From positions 133,465,475 through 133,529,474 of the forward strand of contig OZ005651.1 in NCBI GenBank assembly GCA_963930645.1: 64,000 nt of DNA, given 5' to 3'. The position numbers and the translations under genes are program-made. Below are positions 55,432-64,000 of this stretch, piece by piece. Under the pieces are notes generated by a model, which was not told the DNA's origin, searched no databases, and saw only the letters and a program-made list of their open reading frames with translations. This DNA is from Salticus scenicus. Taxonomy: Eukaryota; Arthropoda; Arachnida; Araneae; Salticidae. Positions within the stretch are counted from its first letter, which is position 1. Every line of letters begins with the position of its first letter.

Positions 55432-55515
55432 GTGAAATGGATGATGTATTGGATTATATATGCTCTCTTCACATGTGTAGAGACTTTTGCAGATATTTTT
55501 GTATCCTTCTGGTTG
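55432..55515 (+). CDS. REEP1-4-like protein, internal exon (second hydrophobic segment)
   Basis: The 28-codon exon reads VKWMMYWIIYALFTCVETFA followed by DIFVSFWL. This is the next conserved block of the REEP1-4 TB2/DP1 domain and continues in phase 0 from the exon ending at 31811. The acceptor is TTTTACAG at 55424-55431 and the donor is GTATAC at 55516. An earlier GT inside the TGG codon is possible, but ending after TTG puts the expected PFYYE of the family at the start of the next exon. That exon is not visible before 64000. A piggyBac element starts only about 205 bp downstream. The two exons show no disabling change, so this is probably a live host gene with long, transposon-filled introns. 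Confidence 0.9.
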
Positions 55516-55999
55516 GTATACCTTAAAATATTTCTGTACTTAATTCAAAATTTTCTTCTTATAGCAGACATTATTTCTTAATTTAATCTTTATTTTGTTA
55601 CTTGATTCTAAAGAAGAAAAAATATATGTTTTTGTACTCATTTATTATTATACCATTGATTATCATAGGATCTATTAGTTCGTCCAATAGTTTATTGCTA
55701 ATAAATATTTTTAGTATTAACCCTTTGAGCTCCGGGTTCATAAAATATTTTATATATGCTTAAAAAACACTGTAAATGTTGTTAGAGGGTAGTCTAGAAG
55801 TAGATTGCATAGTTAAAAAATTTTTTTAATTCTCCCTTTACGTTGGGGGAGGTGGGAACTTTTGTACCCAACAGAGCACTAGAGCATTCAGTTCAGTAGA
55901 TGAAAAAAAGGAATACCATACTAAATTTCATTTCAAATGACTATATTTATAAAATTGTAAACACATTTTAAACAGATAAATAGAATACACAAATTCTAT

Positions 56000-56520
56000 A
56001 ATTTTTAACATATTTTAAAAATTGAGAAATTAAAATTATAAAATTTAGATTATATGAAAAAAAATTCAAAATAATAATAATAATAATATATGTACATAAA
56101 AATAAGCAAATTTCAAATGTTAATTTTTGTAATTTTAAGAAAATTCAAATTATAAAATATAGAAGATATGAAATAAAAATTCAAAGTAATAATGCAACTT
56201 CAAAAAAATGAGAAAATAAATACATAAAAATCAGCAAATTTCAAATGTTATTTTTTTAAATTTTAGAAAATTCAAATTATAAAATATGGAAGATATGAAA
56301 TAAAAATTCAAAGTAGTGATAAAACTTTAAAAAATGAGAAAATAAATACATAAAAAATCAGCAAATTTCAAATGTTATTTTTTTAAATTTTAGGAAAATT
56401 CAAATTATAAAAATTATATGATATGAAATGAAAAATTTGAAATATTAATAATAATAATAATAACAAAATTAGCAAATATGTACATAAAAATCAGCAAATT
56501 TTGAACTGTAATTTTTTACT
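56000..56520. repeat. Tandem repeat, about 128 bp, four copies, inside piggyBac
   Basis: TCAGCAAATTTCAAATGTTA and AAAATTCAAATTATAAAAT recur near 56104, 56231, 56358 and 56491 with AATAATAAT tracts between. It lies between the transposase stop and the left TIR. Confidence 0.8.
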
Positions 56521-58237
56521 TCACTTAGTATGGAACTCTTGGAAACAATTAGTATTGTTCCTCATCCTAACACACAGAGGAACATTGCATGTATTACACA
56601 CAGTGTTTGTCCTGTGCTCTTCTTTGGCCGTGCTGCAAAATGTACATCTTCTTTTAGAACTGCCCTTTACAGGCAAATGTTTGGCATCTTGAAACCTGAT
56701 TTCTTCAGGTACACAAGGCTTTTTATTTTTTATTTGCACAGGAGATTTGGAACATCATTTTCTAGGAATAGAGTCTTCACTTCCTAGCAGCATGAGATGA
56801 GTAACAAGATTCAAACGAAAATCCTTCATTTTTTTTAATTCACTACCACTTGAAGCTTGTGGAATGTTTTTGTGCAAAATATAAGCATTGGTGACACAAA
56901 CATCTAAAAAGTGAAAAAAAAGCCTATGCCACCATTTCTTGCTTTTTCTATCTATCTCATATAGGCTTTTCAAATGATCAAAATGATCAACAAAACCCAT
57001 ATGAGCATTATAGTTTAATACTGCTCTGGGGCAATTAATTTGCATTTTTTTTCCATCTTTTTGTTTTCTATCGACTTTACATACATCAGTCGCATTTTCA
57101 GTTGTACATAGCACATGTACAGAACGATTATCCTTCCATTTTACGCAGACAATGTTCTCACTGGTCGCCCAATCAAATTCTCCCCTCTTCAACGCTTTAT
57201 CTTCCGCTAAATTTTTTGGCATGTTCTTCCTCGTCATATTTACTGTGCCGCATGCATAAATATTTTTGGCATCTAAAAATTTAAATAAATTGTAGGACGA
57301 AAAAAAAATTGTCCATATAAACGATATGATGTTTTCCTTGCAATTGTTCACAAAGAGTCTGCACTACTCTTTCCCCAAGATTTTTTTCGACAATGTCATT
57401 CACTTTTCCTGTATAAATTTGGAATTGGCACAAAAATCCACTTTCATCAGCTCGGGACCAAATTTTGTATCCTCTCTTGATGGGTTTTTTAGGCATATAT
57501 TGTTTCAAGCTACTTCGGCCCTTAAATTTAACCATCGACTCATCTATCGCTTGGTTTTTTGATGGCAAAAAAACTGACAAGAAACGTTCCGAAAAATGAT
57601 CTAATAAGGGCCGAAGTTTGTACAATTTATCAAAATGTTTATCACCTTTTTTCGGCTGTATTGAATTGTCGTTCAGATGAAGATGTCCTAAAATCCATTC
57701 AAAGCGACGTATACCCATCTGTTTGGAAATATAGGGCACCTGCAGGATTTCTGATGATGACCAGTAATCTTTGAGGCTGGGTAGTTTATGGATTCCCATC
57801 AGCAAATTTATCGCGACAAAACGATACATCTCTTCGATTGTCACGGGTTTGAAATTTTTCCCTTGTTGGGTACAGTAGAGATTCGTTTCAAAAACAATTT
57901 TTTCAAAAATAGATATAGGAAACAACTCTAAAAATAGCGCCAATGGTGAATGATCCTCCATTTCTAAAATTTCTTGTGAAGGTCCAGAATATTCTGTAAA
58001 TGGCGGCAGTTCATTGCGGGCTTTTCCTTTTTTTTCCCATCTAACTATGTCTTCATTGGAGGGACCTGGCTCATCTGCTCCACTGATGATAATACTATCA
58101 TCGATATCGCTTAGTGGATGAGTAGGCAGTGTTTCTTCATCTGAGGATACTTCACCAGAAATAACAGAATCCTCATCAGAAGGAAGCTCTTGGAACAATA
58201 ATATTGCTTCTTCACTTGTTAAATATTTTTTAGGCAT
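56521..58237 (-). pseudogene. piggyBac transposase, two frameshifts
   Basis: The start ATG at 58237 gives MPKKYLTSEEAILLFQELPS and an acidic N-terminus (DSVISGEVSSDEE). The DDE_Tnp_1_7 domain follows from about residue 100. Catalytic Asp candidates are Asp232 in AIDESMVKFKGRSSLKQYMP, Asp309 in VYMDNFF, and the Asp in HMGFVDHFDHL in the next frame. The first frameshift is at a run of nine A (57300-57308) and the second lies near 56750. After it comes the Cys-rich C-terminal zinc-binding tail (CxxC, CxxC and further Cys). Correctly read it would span about 570 codons, normal for the family. The first indel is in a homopolymer, so sequencing error is possible there. Confidence 0.9.
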
Positions 58238-58409
58238 TTTTAAAAAATATATTCATTAAAAACTTCGCATATTTCTAGCACAGAATATTTTTAAACCAAA
58301 AGAAAACACCGTCCCGAAAAAAAAAAAAACGCCTAACTGAGAAAGAACAACTTCTTTTCTATGAAAAACACAGAACATCTCTACATTTCAGTAACCTTAC
58401 TACTCGTCT

Positions 58410-58428
58410 AGTGCTGCCATCTAGTGGA
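58410..58428 (-). promoter_or_regulatory. CTCF-like motif within piggyBac
   Basis: The minus strand reads CCACTAGATGGCAGCAC, a close match to the CTCF consensus core (known motif). Related GCTGCTATCTAG lies at about 58684 in the same element. Binding is inferred. Confidence 0.4.
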
Positions 58429-58840
58429 ATCTCTGACCAAAAGCCTGATGGGTACTTTAGTTCCCACATCATTCTCCTATTCAGTACAGATAATTCAATT
58501 GTGTAAGCAAACATTCAAAAACAGTGTATATCATTTGCTTGAAGTATCAAAAATAAAAATAAATAATCTTTTTTAAGAAAATCATATTTTAAAAAGAAAA
58601 AAAAAATCTAAATTCCCCAAGTCCTAAAAAATAGTATGGTAAATATTGCTTTCAACTTCAACTGAGAAGTGTTTTTGTTTGGTGCTGCTATCTAGGGAGA
58701 AAAAGAAGAAGTATAAGCTTTGAATCAATTATAAGCTTTGAATCAATTTAAAACCGAAGAATTTTGAGCAATGGGAAAGGGAATAGAAAAATATTGATTT
58801 ATGTGGGGAGAAAAGTACCCATCAGAGCAGAAAGGGTTAA

Positions 58841-59336
58841 AGCCTTGTATTATATATATATAATCCGTTTGAGGACTGCCATTCTATTTGGCACATTTTT
58901 GCATCTCGGGTACACAGCGAAATGTAACAATATCATATTGAGGACAAACCATTTAAAATTTATTTCTTATACATTTCATGAGTTGAAATTATGACCTAAA
59001 CAGAATTTAATTTTGGACAAGAGGCCAGTTATTTATTTTATTCATTTTTTAATTGGATGGTGTCAGACATGTTGCTTTATTTAAGGTGGTCTATCACAAA
59101 ATAATTACTATGTTTATTTATTTATTTTATTAGTTTTATTATTAGAACTAGTATATAACAAACGTGAAAAATGACTGAATCTGAACAATAAATCTTCAAA
59201 ACAATGTTTAGATCATGAAGATCACCATGTGATCATTTAAATGTATTTTCAATTTTTGTTTATAGCAGCATCAAATGTGTTTTGGTATTTTATAATTTTC
59301 GTTCTGAGATTAAGAAAATTCTACCCAATCAATAAA
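58841..59336. other. Gap between piggyBac and mariner, no gene
   Basis: AT-rich with a TA tract just after the piggyBac insertion (58850-58862). No exon recognised. Confidence 0.6.
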
Positions 59337-59338
59337 TA

Positions 59339-60667
59339 CAAAGGGCATTCCATAAAAACTGAGAGTAAAATCATAAAAAATCAAGAAATATATTTACAAC
59401 AAAAAATAGATCATTATTTTTCAAAATACCTTCCATCAGATGATATGCAACGGTCCCATCGTTCAGCCCACTTTTCAAAACAAGTAGAGAAGCCCTTTTT
59501 TGGAAGCTGCTTCAAAGAACCCTCCAATGCTGAAATAACTTCAGAATCTGTATTAAATTTTCTGCCACGGAGCTTCTCCTTCGATGTCGGAAACAGCCGG
59601 AAATCGCATGGTGCGAGATCTGGACTGTAAGGGGGATGTAGCATGATTTTAATATTGCATTTACTAAGATATTGCTGAACAGAAGTAGCAACATGTGGGC
59701 GAGCATTATCATGATGTAATGTCCAATTCCCTACCAGGTCATGACGCTTTCTCGATATGTGTTGTCGCAAAATTTTCAAAACTGAAACATAATACTCACC
59801 ATTCACAGTAGTTTTTGGAGGCACAGCATGCTGATAGATTACACCTTTATGATCAAAGAAAATAATCATCATGACCTTTCCAGCAGATTTGGTTTGTCGG
59901 ATTTTTTTCGGAGGCGGAGAATCAGTATGTTTCCATGCACTTGTTGCGGATTTGGTAGGGGGATCATAATGATGCACCCAAGTTTCATCACCTGTTATTA
60001 CAATCTTTAGGAGATTTGGATCATTTTGAAGCATCTGTTTCCATTCACAACACTGGTGAATTCTTGTTTTCATTTGTTCTTTAGTAAGGTGATGAGGGAC
60101 CCATCTGGAACAAACATAGCAAAGCTGTAAATTATTGTGTAGAATGCGAAATATCGACGTTTTCGAAATGTTTGTTGATGCCGCTATCTCCTCGCATGTC
60201 ATTCCCCAATTTTCTTGAAGGATTACCCACACAGTGTTAACAGTTCGATCGTTCACAACACTTTTTGATCGCCCTGGCCTAGGAGCCAGTTCTGCAGACA
60301 AACGGCCTTTCTTGAAATCACCATGCCATCTAAAAATCGTAGACTCACCAAAACATTTGTCTTTGTAATTTTCTTTCATTAACCTAACTGTTTCTGGAGC
60401 TGTTTTGCCCAAACGGTAGCAAAATTTTATGGCACAACGCATTTCGTTTTTTAACTCTGAATCACTCATCTCCATTTCTGTAGGGCAAATAAAACAGTTC
60501 TTTAAACAAGCACGGAAATAGGAAAATAAAATCGTCTGCTTCGTTTAGAATTTTGTATAAACGTACAGTTAACAGTTTGAAAAAATCGCCTGCACTTTTA
60601 TTTTTTAGTTTCACGCTGTTGCCACTACGTAAAAAAATAACTCTCAGTTTTTATGGAATGCCCCTTG
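59339..60667 (-). mobile_element. Complete mariner transposon, 1,329 bp
   Basis: The left end CAAAGGGCATTCCATAAAAA matches the right end in inverted orientation over 27 bp with a single difference. TA duplications lie at 59337-59338 and 60668-60669. The single minus-strand ORF is uninterrupted. Size and layout are textbook mariner. Confidence 0.95.
59414..60475 (-). CDS. mariner transposase (DD34D), intact
   Basis: A 353-residue protein from MEMSDSELKNEMRCAIKFCY, close to the usual 345-350. The N-terminal half has two helix-turn-helix motifs (KTAPETVRLMKENYKDKCFG, then TCEEIAASTNISKTSIFRIL) for binding the terminal repeats. The linker region contains WVPHHLTKEQ, the conserved mariner WVPHEL-type motif. 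Catalytic residues are Asp163 (ITGDETWVHHYDP), Asp256 (LHHDNARPH) and Asp291 (YSPDLAPCDFRLFP), with 34 residues between the last two, so DD34D. No stop or frameshift. The start at 60475 leaves about 190 bp to the right terminal repeat, as is normal; a second Met two codons later is possible. With near-perfect ends this copy could be active (inference). Confidence 0.96.
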   Translation of the reverse strand: MEMSDSELKNEMRCAIKFCYRLGKTAPETVRLMKENYKDKCFGESTIFRWHGDFKKGRLSAELAPRPGRSKSVVNDRTVNTVWVILQENWGMTCEEIAASTNISKTSIFRILHNNLQLCYVCSRWVPHHLTKEQMKTRIHQCCEWKQMLQNDPNLLKIVITGDETWVHHYDPPTKSATSAWKHTDSPPPKKIRQTKSAGKVMMIIFFDHKGVIYQHAVPPKTTVNGEYYVSVLKILRQHISRKRHDLVGNWTLHHDNARPHVATSVQQYLSKCNIKIMLHPPYSPDLAPCDFRLFPTSKEKLRGRKFNTDSEVISALEGSLKQLPKKGFSTCFEKWAERWDRCISSDGRYFEK

Positions 60668-60669
60668 TA

Positions 60670-63600
60670 TGAATGACAATAAAAAAAAACTGGTGGTTGA
60701 CAAAAAATATAGGCCTTGTTTTTCTTTTTAAATTAAAGTTCATAGCAAAAAGCATGAACTTCTATCAAAATATCTACATTTTCTGGTAACATTTAATCAT
60801 GGGAATTGTACATTGAAAAATATTTTTCCAACTAAAAGAAAAAACATGAATAATTTCCATAGGAAAAAGGTAAAAAAATGATTCAAAAGCACTCAAAACC
60901 AGCTGCAAACAGAAACAATAACAATATTTAAATCATTGATATGAATTATTATTCATATGAATGATTCATATAAATAATGATGAATACTCATTAAATTCAA
61001 TGAAGATAAATCATTAAAATTACTAACATTAGTATAATTCATAGAAAATACTTCCATGTGTATTATGTATTCCTATGTAGGTATTTTTGTATGTATGTCG
61101 TAAGCTTGTTTCATTATAAATATAAACAAACAATAAAGCTTGATAAAAATATTTAAAGGCTTTAATATGCTTTTACAAATATTTTAAGAGTTTTTTAATG
61201 AAACGCTCAAAGAGTCGTTCATTCAGGATTAAAGAGTTGTCCATTTGGAATTTGTATTTTCTGAATGGTAAACCATAAATTATATTCAGGCTCGTTACAG
61301 AATTGGAAACCATTAAAAATTGTGGGAGAGAGAGCAAAACTAATTACATCTTAACTAGTCGAACAATTTGAGTAAGAGTGACCGAAAGACAAAGATTCAT
61401 TTCATATTTTAATAGCCAAATCTAGCAGCCCTATAAAAATATCAGCGCAGAGCGCCAAATAAAATCTCTTTGTCTTAATGTTAATTCAATGGGAATTTTA
61501 AATTTAGAAAAGACAGTTGAAAAAAATGCAACCCTAACTTGGCATACTTCACTGTGCCAAAATAACGGCCAGGAACAGGTGCAGATCCTTATGAAATTAT
61601 AGCGACGTTATGTCTAAAAGATGAGTCATTTAGATTATCTCAAACTACAAATTAATTACATTATATGTGTTTGGAGTTAATTAAAAAATAAAAAAAATAA
61701 TGGAAATTGCTTAATGGATTTTTTACAGCTATAAATATAGATAGATTTATTGAGAAACGCAGTGAAATAAAAAATAATTCTTTTCAGGGAGTATAAAATT
61801 AAATTTTGTTTAATATGCTCAATATATATTACATTATGCTAAAAAGGAGATCAATGGATTTATTACTGAATTCTTTCTTAAAACTACTAAAGATTATTTA
61901 TTTTAATTTCCAACAAAGAATTGAATAAATTTGAAATAAAACTGACATATATTAAGAGGATTATTAAAAGTTAATTTTAATTGTAAATAAATAGATATTT
62001 AATAAACATGAAATAAATTTGATGAAATAAAAGCATATGGGAGCAACTCGCTCACTAGAGTTGCCGTAATGAGTAATTGAGTGTATGACAGTAACAGGGA
62101 AGAAAGTAATGTCAGTCGCAGAAAAATCCATCATTCTCAAGTTGCTAGGTCAGATAAGTTGATAAGTTACATGATACTGGGAGTCATGGCAGCAATGTTC
62201 TTCGTATTCATCTCTCGAAGATGGCTCCAAAGTTGAAAAAAAAACTTTTTACGAAAAAGTACCAGTCCTTTTAAAATAACGCCCCTCTCTCCTACTAAAG
62301 GAATTTCTGACCTGGGTGGCACCAAGTTTTGTAACATGGATAATCCATGTATAAGCAATTTTCTTTAAAGATCTATTGATGAATAACGAAGCAGGACAAT
62401 TTGGTCCCGAGGAAATTTTGGTCCCTGGCCATTTTGGTCCCGAGACATCTTGGTCCCGCTAATTTTTTGCTATTTTTTAAATATATATCAGTTTTTTAAC
62501 ATGATAGCCTATTTGTTGATACAGGAAAATTAAAGTGCTCTTAGAATATCTTTAATTAAGGAATATATTATAGGTAAATACATAAATTTTCGACATGATG
62601 ATTGCTTTCTAGCCATTCAGATTCGCAGAATTTTGTTATGATTTTTTACGAACGTTTAATATATTTAAAGTTTTTTTTTTAATGCAATTGCACTTTCTTT
62701 CCTCTCTCTCTCTCTTGCGATTTTTTTTTTTTTTTTTTTTTTTTCACTTGATTTCGATTTAACTTACTTCAATTGTAATTTGATTTTTAATTTACTATTA
62801 GTGACAAAATTTTGTGATTTTAAATGTATTACTAACAATAACAACAGTATCTTATTAAAAAAGAATCCCCATTTGAATATATTTATTGATAAAGTCTGAA
62901 TTAATTTAAAAATAATAAAATATAGAAAAATTTTTTTTAAAGAAAAAGAAAGAAAACCTTAGGATATTAAATATAATTTGCTTTTAGTGACAAAATTCTA
63001 TTTCTTTCAAAGAACTAATTATTGACCTGCTCCCATCATAGACTCTTCTTCATAAGCATAAAATTATGATCATTTATGAAGTTTTTGAATTTACATATGA
63101 ATTTATTCATATATATTTATATATATACGTGTGTGTGTGTGTGTGAGTGAGTGTGTTACGTTTCATTCGATTTGATTGTGATTTAATTTTTATCATTAAT
63201 CTAAGAGGAATTTATTTCAAAATCTGTGTTATATTAATAATAATAAAAAAAATGCATGGTTGTTGGTCCGTGATATTTAATTATGTTAATCATGTATATA
63301 TGTATATAAATTACTTTTCTTTCAATTACAATAATTTTATTTTAAAAATGAAAAAATGTAAGTAGTCCAATATTTAATCAACTGTGCGCATTGCAAGCAT
63401 TAAAGTTTGGAATATATTGATGCACAATATTTTATCTTTTTAGTTTAATCTTATGTTTAAAAAATAAAATAAAAATAATAAATAAATATATCTGTCTGAT
63501 ATGACTCTGTGACTAAAAACAATGCCCACATTGAAATCTCTGAAACACTTTGGGATTCGTTTCACACCTGTTTCTCCAACAGACAATTAAAAGGAATTTC

Positions 63601-64000
63601 ACTGTTTTGTTTCAGCGCATTTGAAAAAAAAAAAAAGAGCGAGGGGGAGGCGCTTCTAATCGAAAATTTCCTAAACAATATTGTAAGGGATTATAAGGAA
63701 GGAAAAATACTTTTACAATTCTGTGTGATGTATAACTATTTTCTGTGTTTGACAAATGTATCCTGATTGACAGAGAAGAAAATGACTCAAGCTTAGCAGA
63801 TCTGTGCAAATTAAATCCCGAGATCATTATGTTCCTCGTATCTTCTTTTATTATTAAACTCTAACATTTAGAGAATGCTTGGATAAAGCATCGATTTCCT
63901 ATATATTTTGTATTCAAACACTCTAAATTTGAATGTGATATTTAAGAGCCGCATTACAGTGTTTTATTTTAAAAACCTTGTATTTTATTTAAACTAAAAT
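60670..64000. other. AT-rich terminal stretch, no gene recognised
   Basis: Contains a TTTGGTCCC repeat (62399-62454), poly-T near 62719-62744 and a (GT)n tract at 63129-63144. An 85-codon frame at 63509-63766 is not convincing. The next REEP exon, expected to begin PFYYE, was not found. Confidence 0.55.
62399..62454. repeat. Short tandem motif TTTGGTCCC, four copies
   Basis: TTTGGTCCC or TTGGTCCC recurs at about 62400, 62418, 62434 and 62450, spaced 16-18 bp, giving a repeat of the form CATTTTGGTCCCGAG. Confidence 0.85.

Larger units (their letters stand above)
55721..58836 (-). mobile_element. piggyBac-type transposon, 3.1 kb, nearly intact
   Basis: The left end CCCTTTGAGCTCCGGG and the right end CAGAAAGGG (reverse complement CCCTTTCTG) are flanked by TTAA on each side (55717-55720 and 58837-58840), the exact piggyBac target. 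The minus-strand transposase spans 56521-58237 with two frameshifts. Between the stop and the left end is a 128-bp tandem repeat. Confidence 0.92.

Noticed and set aside
59241..59630. Plus-strand 129-codon ORF
   Set aside because: Mostly antisense to the mariner transposase and crosses the transposon end.
63509..63766. 85-codon plus-strand ORF
   Set aside because: Contains a poly-Lys run from an A tract; no domain or splice context.

Overview
This is AT-rich eukaryotic nuclear DNA, almost entirely intron or intergenic sequence packed with transposable elements. The mix (Penelope-like elements with GIY-YIG nuclease, mariner, Tc1, pogo/Tigger, piggyBac, hAT, Helitrons starting TCTATATATATAAAA, a gag-only LTR element) fits an arthropod. 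A spider or other chelicerate is my best guess, by inference only. There is no operon, bacterial gene or CRISPR array.

Host genes: the only convincing host gene is two exons of a REEP1-4-type ER membrane-shaping protein on the + strand (31739-31811 and 55432-55515). They are separated by an intron of about 23.6 kb that holds most of the mobile DNA. Its first exon and its 3' exons were not found here.

Layout. 1-4780: low-complexity DNA, a minisatellite and a dispersed repeat. 4782-6198: dead Tc1-like element. 8458-15714: Penelope family A, two 5'-truncated copies head to head between 12-bp target duplications, later invaded by a solo LTR (9298-10293) and a gag-only LTR retrotransposon (10411-14383). 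16600-17060: Penelope family B fragment. 17229-17720: hAT (ZMYM1-like) fragment. 17796-18727, 19260-20812 and 26190-26849: pogo/Tigger-like deletion derivatives. 21620-23235: Tc1-like element. 24194-25137: element built around repeated GTGTACCTTGGAC motifs. 27503-27730: tRNA-derived SINE. 28053-28266: foldback MITE. 33505-34596: hAT MITE. 34678-37457: stacked Helitrons. 37458-38340: Tigger-like MITE. 40782-40981: a MITE with a tRNA gene inside. 41465-43704: pogo/Tigger with a broken transposase. 43772-50080: a TIR element split by a very young Penelope insertion (44212-49538) that carries an intact 806-aa RT/GIY-YIG protein. 51185-54345: complex tandem repeats with two MITE insertions. 55721-58836: nearly intact piggyBac. 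59339-60667: complete mariner with an intact DD34D transposase.

The window mainly records successive insertions, and several relative ages can be read from nesting and empty sites. The most notable items are hammerhead-ribozyme-like motifs in all three Penelope families, the TIR-flanked tRNA, the gag-only LTR element with a large orphan ORF, the intact Penelope and mariner copies, and CTCF-like motifs carried by several elements.
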